In this document: positions 1 to 9,600 of the stretch, piece by piece
Position numbering within the stretch: position 1 is the first letter of the stretch
How the letters are laid out: the number at the start of each line of letters is the position of its first letter
Made by a program: the position numbers and the translations under genes
DNA from: Paenibacillus sp. OVF10
Lineage (GTDB): Bacteria > Bacillota > Bacilli > Paenibacillales > Paenibacillaceae
Length of the DNA stretch: 64,000 bases
Assembly (NCBI GenBank): GCA_022836915.1
Contig: CP094668.1
Span: 3,782,001-3,846,000, forward strand
Direction: 5' to 3'
Notes under the pieces: generated by a model
Database searches by the model: none
What the model was told of the DNA's origin: nothing
Seen by the model: only the letters and a program-made list of their open reading frames with translations

Positions 1-658
1 TGAAGAAGGCAATCTGGTTGTCTGCCGATCAACAGGTGAATCAAAGCGAAACTATTCTACCGATTTTTGATCACGTGTTTACACAACATTCAACGCAAAT
101 AAGCGATGATCAGCAGCATATGGGAAGCACTGGTAGTCATGAACTGTTCATGCCGCCTGATCCACATATATTCTGTCCGCAAGCTGTTCCCCGGAGTATG
201 AATCGGATGTTTATATCATCGGGGATGCAGAACCGGATGGCATCGTCACCGCAATTGCCAAATCAGGTCTTATGGATAACAAAAAGGTTCGGGTGGATGG
301 AAAGGGTTGGGCACAGATCGGGGATTTCAAGCCTGTTCATACGAATGAAGCTCGTCAGATGTTATATAACGGAAGCAAACTGGTTATTCATAGTGGGGAA
401 TCAATCAAAAACGTGATGGAAATTGCCGCATGTGGGACGTTTCAGCTCATAGGCCCATCTGTGAATCAGAGCAACGGGATTGACCTTAGTAACTTTCAAC
501 AATACAACTCTTGTGAAGAACTCACTCAGAAGTTTGAACATTACTGGCAGAGTGTTGATGCAAGGAGACTGGCCGCTAGCCATGCTCTGGCATACATGAA
601 ATATAATCAATCCCATCTACAAAAAACATTGCGACTGCTGGATATCATTTTCATATAA
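1..658 (+). CDS. CgeB-like GT-B glycosyltransferase, 5' partial, frameshifted
   Basis: The window opens inside this gene. Reading starts in the frame of position 3 and moves to the frame that stops at 656-658 if one base is restored in the CCCC run at 189-192; together about 219 residues. The joined segment runs PPDPHIFCPQ, then ESDVYIIGD, VDGKGWAQIGDF, NGSKLVIHSG and AACGTFQL. That order (central DVxxIGD strand, GxGW, nucleotide-sugar pocket with an E-x-ACGTFQL loop) is typical of CgeB/DUF3880-type glycosyltransferases that act on spore-surface or cell-wall glycans. The next gene is a GH99-like protein often found in polysaccharide loci, so the glycan cluster probably extends upstream. The donor and acceptor cannot be told. 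Family call is fairly secure, exact role is inference. Confidence 0.72.
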
Positions 659-719
659 ATCATCCCAAAAATCACAGGAGCGTAGGCTGCATCATGTTGC
701 TGCATTGGAGGAGTTCTGA

Positions 720-1804
720 TTGAAGGTAATTGCTCTGCATCTGCCCCAATTTCACCGGATTGAGGAGAACGACCGATGGTGGGGGTCGGTTTTACTGAAT
801 GGACGAATGTAAAAAAAGCCACGTCTTTATATTCGGGTCATTATCAGCCTAAGCAGCCGTTTCAGGGGAACTATTATGATCTTTCCGATCCAGATGTACG
901 AAAGTGGCAAGCGGAAACGGCTAAACAGCATGGCATTTATGGATTTTGTTATTATCATTATTGGTTCAAAGGCAAGCGTTTGCTGGAAAAACCAGTGAAT
1001 GAAATTCTGGAAAGTGGGGAGCCTGATTTTCCCTTTTGTTTGTCTTGGGCCAATGAGACATGGACAAGAAAATGGGATGGGCAAGAATCCGATATTCTCA
1101 TGGCCCAGAACTATGGGGATCGAGAGGATTGGGAAGAACATTTTAATTATCTGGTAAAAGTATTTAAGGACAAACGATATATTCGAGTGCAAGGTAAGCC
1201 TTTATTTCTGATCTATCGACCAGCGAGTATTCCGCAATGTGAGGAAATGATTCAGTTTTGGCGTGAATTGGCTTTGAAGCATGGCCTGAAAGGGATCCAT
1301 TTTGTGCAGACCATTGGTGGATTCCCTACATTTAATCGTCAGATCTTTGATGCGAGTATGGAATTTGAACCGCATTATACGTTTGCACATGGACATATGA
1401 ATGGAATCTGGATCGGAATGAACATCAAGGGACAGCAGCATATTGCTGTGAATTACGACAAGGTATGGTCCTCCATTCTCGAACGAACACCACACCGTAA
1501 CGGAGAAATTGTCTATCCAGGTGCTTTTGTCAATTGGGATAATACACCGCGGAGAGGTGTTGACGGACAGAGTACGCTTGGGGCCACCCCAGAGAAGTTT
1601 GGGCTGTATCTGTCCAGACAGATGGAACGAGCGAGGACGCTGTACAAAAGTGAATATCTTTTTGTTAATGCCTGGAATGAGTGGGCGGAAGGGGCATATC
1701 TTGAGCCGGATCAAAACTATGGTTATGCTTATTTAAGAGAACTCAAGAAAGTAACTCAGCATGAATTGAACAGAAACAAGTCTATAGGAGGGAGTTCCGA
1801 ATGA
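720..1804 (+). CDS. GH99-like (WbsX-type) glycan protein, frameshifted near start
   Basis: The TTG start at 720 sits 7 nt after GGAGG. The first 20 codons (LKVIALHLPQFHRIEENDRW) fit the N-terminus of the WbsX/GH99-like family (PF14307), whose hallmark is a YLPQFHxIxENDxWWGxGFTEW block. Here that block is broken: restoring one G in the GGGGG run at 781-785 joins it to VGFTEWTNV in the downstream frame, giving about 361 residues. Later family signatures are GFCYYHYWF, FCLSWANETWTRKWD, a KPLFLIYRP stretch and the C-terminal NAWNEWAEGAYLEPD. Homologues lie in O-antigen, S-layer and capsule loci, often next to or fused with glycosyltransferases; whether they are hydrolases (endo-mannosidase fold) or transferases is not settled. 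No signal peptide, so probably cytoplasmic. Confidence 0.82.
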
Positions 1805-1828
1805 GGGAACTCTCTGCTTTGAGCTTAT

Positions 1829-2674
1829 TTATAGACTATGTTTCGTTGTCAGTACTGTTTTTTGTTTGCGGTACTCCGTTGGAGTTAGCCCTGTATGCTT
1901 TTTGAACTGTCTGGAGAAATAGTACAAATCACTGAAACCGAGATGTTCGGCGATGGCAGTTATTGTGTTCGGGGTGCAGGCAAGCAACTCTTTGGCCTTA
2001 TCAATTTTTTTGCCAGTAATATAGAGGATCGGAGGAACTCCGATCTGCTGCTTGAAGAATCGAATGAAATAATTTGGATGCATGTAGGCGATCTGGGCCA
2101 GATCCTGAACCGAAATATTCTCTTCGATGTTGGAATCAATATAAGCCAGAATGGTGGACAGTTTCTCCATGACAGGAACGTTAATAAAAGAGATCTGATC
2201 CAGATCCAGATTCATTAGATAGTGAGATAGTAACTCGGTCAGTTTGCTCTTGGCCATCATATGGGCATAGACTTCATCGGATTTTGCATATGTAAGGATA
2301 CTGCTGAAGATTGCTTGAATCAACTCAGGTTGATCTATCGTACAGATGTGTGGGAATTTCAGAATTTGGAACAAATTGATTCCCCCAACCTTTGCGCTAA
2401 AGTGACACCAATATTTGAGAAAAGGACTGTCATTAATGGCAGAGTAAGACTGTTTGATCCCCTCTGGCATTAAAATAAGCTGATTAGGCGCAGGGTAATA
2501 TTCTTCATCCCCAATCTTGAGCCAACCTTCACCTTCGCATATGAAATAAAACTTGCTGTAATCGGGTGTGTAATCCAGATCCCGCCAATCCGTATCGCAC
2601 CGATTGTAGTTGACCATGAATAATTCGACTTGGAGATTAGACAGGTAGTTCGTAAGCAAAGTTTGGTGATTCAT
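1829..2674 (-). CDS. AraC-family transcriptional regulator
   Basis: About 281 residues. The N-terminal part has a cupin-like sensor (YYPAPNQLILMPEGIKQSY), and the C-terminal 100 residues are a double helix-turn-helix: ISVQDLAQIAYMHPNYFIRFFKQQIG then ITAIAEHLGFSDLYYFSRQFKK and the family end GLTPTEYRKQ. The ATG at 2674 is preferred because GGAG lies 9 nt before it; ATGs at 2683 and 2689 are in frame but lack such a site. The gene is divergent from the GH29 fucosidase gene at 2797 with only about 120 bp between them, so the likely job is sugar-responsive activation of that gene. The inducer is unknown. Confidence 0.88.
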   Translation of the reverse strand: MNHQTLLTNYLSNLQVELFMVNYNRCDTDWRDLDYTPDYSKFYFICEGEGWLKIGDEEYYPAPNQLILMPEGIKQSYSAINDSPFLKYWCHFSAKVGGINLFQILKFPHICTIDQPELIQAIFSSILTYAKSDEVYAHMMAKSKLTELLSHYLMNLDLDQISFINVPVMEKLSTILAYIDSNIEENISVQDLAQIAYMHPNYFIRFFKQQIGVPPILYITGKKIDKAKELLACTPNTITAIAEHLGFSDLYYFSRQFKKHTGLTPTEYRKQKTVLTTKHSL

Positions 2675-2796
2675 ACTTTTCATCTCCATACAAGGTTATT
2701 ATTGTCCATCTAAAAGTTAGTGTTCTGCATGTCTATCCTTCGGCCGTAGCACTACAATACAACTACAGACAATAACAGAAGGGATGAGAACATCTC

Positions 2797-4257
2797 ATGG
2801 ACAAAAACGAATATTTGCAACAGATTGAAGCAACGATTGAGAGTGGTAAATTCAAGGACAACTGGAGTTCGCTTAGCGCCTTTCAAGTACCCGAATGGTA
2901 CCCAAAAGCGAAATTTGGCATATTCATTCACTGGGGGCTATATTCTGTACCGGCCTATGATAGCGAATGGTATTCGCGAAATATGTACATACAAGGCACC
3001 AAAGCTTATGAACATCACCTTGAGGTGTATGGACCTCATAAGGACTTTGGATATAAAGACTTCATTCCGATGTTTCGTGCAGAGAAGTTCGATGCAGATG
3101 AATGGGCAACGTTATTCAAACAGGCTGGAGCCAGATATGTTATGCCTGTGGCTGAGCACCATGATGGTTTTCAGATGTACAAAAGCTCTATCTCTCACTA
3201 TAACACATATGAAATGGGCCCCAAACGGGATCTTCTGGGTGAGATGAAGGTTGCATACGAGAAGCAGGGGCTGACCTTATGTGTGTCGTCTCACCGCGCC
3301 GAGCACTGGTTCTTCATGTCTCACGGGAAGGAGTTTGATTCAGATATTAAGGAACCCCTTGAGCGTGGGGACTTCTATTGGCCTGCCATGCCTGAACCCA
3401 AGGATCACTTCGACTTGTATGACTCACCTCCAACTGAGGAGTATCTGGAGGACTGGTTGATTCGCTGCTGTGAACTGGTTGATCAATATCAGCCAAAGAT
3501 CTTTTATTTCGATTGGTGGATTCAAACGGTTGCGTTCAAACCCTATCTTAAAAAATTTGCTGCCTATTATTATAACAAAGGCGAAGAGTGGGGTGTGCCT
3601 GTAGCTATCAATTATAAACATGAGGCCTACATGTTTGGTAGTGCCGTTCCGGATGTGGAGCGGGGACAGTTCGCTGAGCTCAAGCCCTATTTTTGGCAAA
3701 CGGATACAGCTGTCGCTAAAAACTCATGGTGTTATACGGAAAATAATAACTATAAAACGGCTGAGGAGATCATTCGGGATCTCGTCGATATTGTAAGCAA
3801 AAACGGAAATTTACTGCTGAACATTGGACCTAAGGCAGACGGCAGCATACCGGATGAAGATCGCGACATTTTGCTGAGCATTGGCAAGTGGCTGGAAGTG
3901 AATGGGGAAGCGATCTATGACACGTCATTCTGGCGTACGTTTGGCGAGGGTCCGACAGAGGTGAAGGAAGGGCAATTCACGGATGGGGATACGAAGATAT
4001 TTACGAGTGAAGATATACGTTTTACGTTAAAAGAAAGCAGTCTGTATGCCACGGTTCTTGCCTATCCAGATAATGGGGTGGTGCAGATTAAATCCCTGAA
4101 GGAAAATTCTCACCATTTTCAAGGGGTCATTCAAGATATTCAGGTACTTGGCTATGAAGAACAGCCGCAATGGGAGAGAACAGCGGACGCACTGACGATC
4201 ACAACAACAACTGTGAAAAGTAATGCGCCAATTGTTTTCAAAATTAAATTGGACTAA
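2797..4257 (+). CDS. GH29 alpha-L-fucosidase
   Basis: 486 residues, the normal length for GH29. The catalytic domain starts with WYPKAKFGIFIHWGLYSVPA and EWYSRNMY, then ARYVMPVAEHHDGFQMY and the PKRDLLGE block, all GH29 hallmarks. The expected nucleophile is Asp239 in IFYFDWW. NGNLLLNIGPKADGSI closes the barrel, followed by a C-terminal beta-sandwich. Family members retain configuration while releasing L-fucose from glycan ends. There is no signal peptide, so it probably acts in the cytoplasm on imported fucosylated oligosaccharides; no transporter is next to it. It is transcribed divergently from the AraC gene and followed by a hairpin terminator, so it is probably monocistronic. The acid/base residue is variable in this family and was not assigned. 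Confidence 0.93.
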   Translation: MDKNEYLQQIEATIESGKFKDNWSSLSAFQVPEWYPKAKFGIFIHWGLYSVPAYDSEWYSRNMYIQGTKAYEHHLEVYGPHKDFGYKDFIPMFRAEKFDADEWATLFKQAGARYVMPVAEHHDGFQMYKSSISHYNTYEMGPKRDLLGEMKVAYEKQGLTLCVSSHRAEHWFFMSHGKEFDSDIKEPLERGDFYWPAMPEPKDHFDLYDSPPTEEYLEDWLIRCCELVDQYQPKIFYFDWWIQTVAFKPYLKKFAAYYYNKGEEWGVPVAINYKHEAYMFGSAVPDVERGQFAELKPYFWQTDTAVAKNSWCYTENNNYKTAEEIIRDLVDIVSKNGNLLLNIGPKADGSIPDEDRDILLSIGKWLEVNGEAIYDTSFWRTFGEGPTEVKEGQFTDGDTKIFTSEDIRFTLKESSLYATVLAYPDNGVVQIKSLKENSHHFQGVIQDIQVLGYEEQPQWERTADALTITTTTVKSNAPIVFKIKLD

Positions 4258-4289
4258 TCAACAAAGATAAATTAACTACTGTAAATATA

Positions 4290-4336
4290 AAAAGGGCGCA
4301 TCCAGGAGTATTGTACTCATCGGATAGCGCTCTTTT
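4290..4336 (+). terminator. Rho-independent terminator after GH29 gene
   Basis: Two nested stems: AAAAGGGCGC...ATCC pairs with GGATAGCGCTCTTTT, and inside it GAGTA pairs with TACTC around a short loop. A TCTTTT tail follows. Confidence 0.6.
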
Positions 4337-4540
4337 GGTTGGGCTATACACAGGGCTGACTTCCATGCAAAATCCTCTCCATGATAATGGAGGCTGCTCC
4401 AAGCTGAAAACGGTAATTCGGAAACTTACTTATATAATAATCACGAAATTCTTTCTTGCTAATATACTGATATCATCAAACCAGTGATGTTCGCCTGTAA
4501 TGGAATGATTGAGACTCACTAAGGAGGATCTGCAAAAAAG

Positions 4541-5944
4541 ATGAAACCAAAGAAACGCATCAGATATGGTTGGAGCGGATTTAAGAAAAAAGCTGAGGAC
4601 TGTGACCATCCCCAAGAGCAGCACAAAGAACACCATCACGAGCACAATCATCACCACCACAATAACCACCATCCTAAGTGTTTTGACAAAGAAGCCGAAT
4701 TGCTTCTCAAATTAATTGGTGAGTTGAAGGGAGCAATTGTACAGGTTTTTGCCAATCCCACGCCTCACAATGTTTCACTTCTGATTGAGGTACTGCGTAA
4801 ATTACTGGCTCTGGTTCATCATTCGGATTTGAAAAAGGGAACCAAGGCAGATCTCGAAGCGGTCTTGGAGCTTACCATTGTATCTGCAGAGGCCGTTCCA
4901 TTTTCTCCGATCAGTGTGGGAACCAATTTGCAGCAATTGCTGGATGTGCTCCTATCTGTCATTTTACAGGGGAATATCGATTCGGCTGAGAAAGATCAAC
5001 TGGTCATTTTGATCCGGGCGACCGAATTGGCTATCACAACAGGGCTTAGAAACATAGGGAGTCAAGGTCCGGCAGGACCTGCAGGACCAGCGGGTCCTCA
5101 GGGCGTACCTGGTCCACAAGGCCCGGCAGGCGTTGCTGGTTCTCAGGGTGGTGTAGGTCCAGCTGGTACACCGGGAGCTGCTGGTGCCCAGGGACCAGCA
5201 GGTGCGACAGGTGTTACTGGAGCAACGGGTGCGGCAGGCCCAGCAGGTGGCGCAACAGGAGCGACAGGGGCAACGGGGAGTACAGGAGCTGTTGGGGCAG
5301 CTGGACTTGCGGGAGTCACCGGGGCAACGGGTGCAGCCGGAATTGCTGGGGTAACCGGGGCTACCGGCGCAACTGGGATTGCGGGAGTAACTGGCAGCAC
5401 TGGTGTTACAGGAGCTACGGGTTCGGGCGCCATCATACCGTTTGCTTCTGGCGGACCTGCCATATTAACAACGGTTCTTGGTGGACTGGTCGGAACGACA
5501 AGCCTTATCGGTTTCGGCAGCTCGGCAACAGGAGTCAGCATTCTGGGTGGCACCATTGATTTAACGGGAACGATTGTCGGACCACTCATTAACTTTGCGT
5601 TCTCTGTCCCACGGGATGGCGTTATAACTTCCATTGCTGCCTATTTTAGTACAACAGCAGCCTTGGCCTTGGTCGGTTCAACGGTGACCATCACTGCGCA
5701 ATTATTCAGTTCACCTACACCTGATAATGCATTTACTGCGGTTCCAGGGGCCGTCGTTACACTGGCACCTCCACTCACCGGTATTATTGCATTGGGTAGT
5801 ATCTCCAATGGCATAACAACCGGATTGGCTATACCTGTGACTGCACAGACACGTCTTCTGCTTGTATTCTCCGCAACGGCAACTGGACTTAGTCTTGTGA
5901 ATACCGTTGTTGGCTATGCAAGTGGCGGCGTGAACATTACATGA
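4541..5944 (+). CDS. BclB-like collagen-like exosporium protein with His-rich N-terminus
   Basis: 467 residues. Residues about 22-47 are His-rich (runs of HHH and HHHH mixed with Asn and Glu). Residues about 50-170 form a helical, leucine-rich region. Residues about 174-299 are Gly-X-Y repeats, first GPAGPAG then GATGATG and GVTGATG triplets. The last 165 residues match the BclB-type C-terminal domain ([43 protein letters not shown]). In Bacillus and Paenibacillus such proteins form hair-like fibres on the exosporium, with threonines as likely glycosylation sites. A ribosome site AAGGAGG lies 13 nt before the ATG, which is a long spacing. The His-rich head could bind divalent metal; that is inference. 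It stands alone between two terminators. Confidence 0.87.
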   Translation: MKPKKRIRYGWSGFKKKAEDCDHPQEQHKEHHHEHNHHHHNNHHPKCFDKEAELLLKLIGELKGAIVQVFANPTPHNVSLLIEVLRKLLALVHHSDLKKGTKADLEAVLELTIVSAEAVPFSPISVGTNLQQLLDVLLSVILQGNIDSAEKDQLVILIRATELAITTGLRNIGSQGPAGPAGPAGPQGVPGPQGPAGVAGSQGGVGPAGTPGAAGAQGPAGATGVTGATGAAGPAGGATGATGATGSTGAVGAAGLAGVTGATGAAGIAGVTGATGATGIAGVTGSTGVTGATGSGAIIPFASGGPAILTTVLGGLVGTTSLIGFGSSATGVSILGGTIDLTGTIVGPLINFAFSVPRDGVITSIAAYFSTTAALALVGSTVTITAQLFSSPTPDNAFTAVPGAVVTLAPPLTGIIALGSISNGITTGLAIPVTAQTRLLLVFSATATGLSLVNTVVGYASGGVNIT

Positions 5945-5965
5945 TGAGATATAAATTTTGATATG

Positions 5966-6000
5966 AACGACATGAGAGTTCTCATGTCGTTCTTTTTCTT
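5966..6000 (+). terminator. Strong terminator after BclB-like gene
   Basis: AACGACATGAGA pairs perfectly with TCTCATGTCGTT (12 bp) and is followed by CTTTTTCTT. Confidence 0.85.
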
Positions 6001-6631
6001 GATTTGAAATTTTGAGTATCAGGTCTTGGTTATATAGAACTACTACAAACTATTATTCATCAAAAACATGCAGGAATACGAAAAATAAGCTGAAATGTGT
6101 AAGCGACATGAGACACATAAAAGCATTAAATAGACTTATTTTCTATATTTTTCAATAAAATGCTTGTATATATCGAATAATGATTTTATACTATACCAAT
6201 AAAATCCAATTAAATTCCTAATCGACTATTATATGTAATTAAAATGTTTAACTACTCACTCGAATCACGATCGAAAGTCATATCCACCACTCCTTAGCAA
6301 GCGTTCTGCTAACGCTCCAGATTACCCTTCCACATGAATGCTTATCGACATTCACTCTCATTGCATTATTCAAACACCCAAACTATTCACTCACATGGTT
6401 TAATCCGATTCATTCAATCTCCTAAACTTCCAAGTAAAAAACATAGACTGATCTGTTATCTCTTTTGACTCATATTGATCCCTAACCAGACCTGTAAAGG
6501 AGGTGAGGCTTTATGTGAAATCCAGGGCATCTATTTCGTCCGCAATAAAGGTTATTTTAACGTTTTATTCTGCAGAGAAGGGCATATGTACCAGACTAAA
6601 TTAAAAAACCGGGTAAAAGGAGTGGAAAAGT
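6001..6631. other. 630-bp gene-poor upstream region of bacillopeptidase F
   Basis: No convincing gene. Positions 6001-6290 are very AT-rich; 6290-6480 has few G on the plus strand. A small dyad AGCGTT/AACGCT lies at 6300-6316. A good ribosome site (AAAGGAGGTGAG, 6496-6507) precedes a GTG-started 29-codon frame at 6515-6604; its position before a secreted-protease gene would suit a leader, but it shows no recognisable feature. The region presumably carries the protease promoter and stationary-phase control sites; none could be assigned. Confidence 0.4.
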
Positions 6632-9600
6632 TTGATAAAGATTAATCGGTTACGCAAGCCCATCTCCATGGGGCTCTCGCTTCTCCTTGCATTTTCGATC
6701 ATTCATCCGGTTTCAGCTGAAAACTCCACATCATCCAAATTGGATATGAAATCTGGACTTGCCAAAGTTACGGAGTCCAAAGTAAACGCCAAATTGACCA
6801 AAGAATTCGAAGGTAGTGAATATGTTACCTATCTGGTGAAAATGAAGGAACAGGTGGATACAGCAGCAGTCTCCAAACAGGCCCTGGAAAAGGCGACCAT
6901 CGCCAAACAAACGGCTTCAGCCACAAAGCTGTCCGTTCGTAATTCGGTCGTCAGCTCTCTGCGAGAAACAGCCTCGCGTACACAATATCCATTGGAAACT
7001 TATCTGGAAAAGGAAGTTGACCTGGGTAAGGTCAAAGAATATAAAAGCTATTTTATTGTCAATTCATTGGCAGTAACGAGTACCAAAGAAGTCATGGAAC
7101 AGATTGCGCTGCTGCCTGAGGTGGAGAAGATTCTACCGAATGAGACACGATACTTACAGAAAGCCGAAGTGAGTAAAGAACCGGCGAATGCGGCATCAGG
7201 CAAAGATGCTGTCCAAACGCCAGCTAAAGACTCTTCAGTCGGAGTCAAAGACAAGGAGCATGCTGCCAAGGACAAGCTTGCGACTGAAAACGTGGAATGG
7301 AACCTGGATTACATCAATGCGCCAGCCGTGTGGGATCGGGGCATCGATGGAACAGGGATTGTTGTTGCCAATCTGGACAGTGGTGTGGATTATACCCACC
7401 CGGCACTTCGCAGCAAATGGCGGGGCCTGGATGCTTCGGGCAATATCGTTGATCCCGAACTGAGCTGGTATGATCCGCACAGTAATGCTTCCTCCCTGCG
7501 GACGAAGACGGACATGGTACTCACACGATGGGTACGATGGTTGGCTCTGAAGCAGATGGCACCAATCAGATCGGGGTTGCTCCCGGTGCGAAATGGATTG
7601 GTGTGCGGATATTCAATCCGGAAACAACGGATGCCATTATTCTGGATGGCGGACAGTGGTTGATCGCTCCAGTCGATGCGGAAGGCAATCTGCATCCTGA
7701 ACTTGCACCGGATGTGGTAAACAACTCGTGGGGCGGAGGCGCAGGACTGGATGAATGGTTCCGACCGATGGTGCAAGCCTGGCGAGATGCTCAGATTTTC
7801 CCGGAATTCTCCGCAGGAAATGTGAGACTGGGTAACCCTGGCGGACCTGGTTCTGTTGCTAACCCGGCCAACTATCCTGAAAGTTTTGCTACAGGAGCAA
7901 CCGATATCAACGGAAATCTGGCTTCGTTCTCCCTGCTGGGTCCATCCCCGTATGATGAGATCAAACCGGAAGTATCTGCCCCTGGTGTGAATATCCGTTC
8001 AGCAGTTCCGGGCGGTGTATATGAGGGAGGCTGGAACGGAACGTCTATGGCAGGCCCACATACAACTGCGCTTGCTGCACTGCTGCTTCAGGCTAATCAT
8101 TCCCTTACAGTGGATCAGCTGGAGCAGATCATTACAGATACAGCCACGCCGAGAACCGATAGTCAGTATCCGACATCTCCTAATAACGGCTACGGTCACG
8201 GCATTATTAATGCCCTTGATGCTGTGGGTTCTGTACTCGAAGGAATTGGCACGGTATCCGGCAGAGTGGTTACAGCCGGAGATGATCTGGAAGAGCCGGT
8301 ACTGGCACATACCCCTGTCAATTCAGCCTTTACAGGCATTGATATACCATTAACCGCTCGTGTGACAGATAACGTCGCGGTAGTCTCCGTCGAGGCTTTT
8401 GCCAAAACGACAGGTACCAACCAGTACGTCTATCTGCCGATGAATCGAATTGCTGGAGATAACAAAGATGGGACGTATACAGCGACAATCCCTGCTTTTC
8501 TTATTGAACCGCAAGGTGTGGAGTATTATATCCGCGTGAATGATTACGGCAACAACGGATTCGAAAGTCAGGTATATAAAGTGGCTGTCTCTAATGGTGT
8601 TCAGCCAGGATATCTTCAGGATTTTGAAGAAGATCAGCGGGGCTTCACGACTGGCGGAACCGGAAGTACCTGGGTATGGGGAGCACCAAGCAGTGGTCCT
8701 GGAAGTGCATACTCCGGTGACAAGGTGATTGCAACCAATTTGCAAGGAACTTATGTGGCGAATAGCAATGCATATCTGCTTGCGCCGCCTATTGATCTAA
8801 CCGAGAGTCCAGAAGGTGCGTTATTATCCTTCAAGCACTGGTATGACCTGGAGAATAACATCGACTTCGGCAAGGTATACATCGCTTCCGAGGATAGCGA
8901 TTATGTGTTCGAAGAGCTGTTAACCTTCACGGGTACAGGTGGCAATTGGAAGACACAATATGTGGATCTTCGCGAATACGCGGGACAGCAGGTGTTCATC
9001 AAGTTCAATCTGACGAGTGATAATTCAGTGCAAAAGGCTGGCTGGTACATTGATGATTTCGCTGTAGAAGAACTGGATGAGATTGCTCCGGGCGCTCCTG
9101 CCGGATTGTCTGCGACGGCCGATATTCTTGGTAATGTAGCCTTGAGCTGGACTGGTCCGAGCGATGAGGATCTCGAATCCTATGTGGTATATCGCTCCAC
9201 AACCGCAGGTGCAGGTTATGAATCCATTGGAACTGCAACAGGAACAACGTTTACAGATACGGCTACGGTGACAGATTCGACGTATTACTATACCGTTGCC
9301 GCACTTGATTATAGTGGCAATGAAAGTGACAAATCGAACGAGGTCTCCATTACAGTAGAAGTGCCTCAAGATATCTACATCGATCATTTCGATGGTAGTG
9401 ATGATAATGGTTGGACTCATTCAGGAACCAAAGATGAGTGGGAACGCGGCATTCCGGTAACGGGACCTGCCAGCGCGGTTTCTCCACCGAATGTCTGGGC
9501 GACCGATCTAGACAATACGTACGAGAATGGCTCCAACTATTCACTCGTATCTCCGGTCATTGATTTGACGGATGTATCCGAAGGAACACTCACGTTTAAT

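Noticed and set aside
5060..5430. CRISPR-like short repeats
   Set aside because: The periodicity is nine bases and in frame, coding for Gly-X-Y triplets; there are no spacers.
5143..5634. A 163-codon minus-strand frame rich in Pro, Ala and Val
   Set aside because: It is the mirror of the Gly-X-Y repeat of the collagen-like gene; no ribosome site or family.
6515..6604. 29-codon leader before bacillopeptidase F
   Set aside because: Good ribosome site but no stalling motif, no alternative stems and no recognisable peptide; kept only as a note in the intergenic entry.
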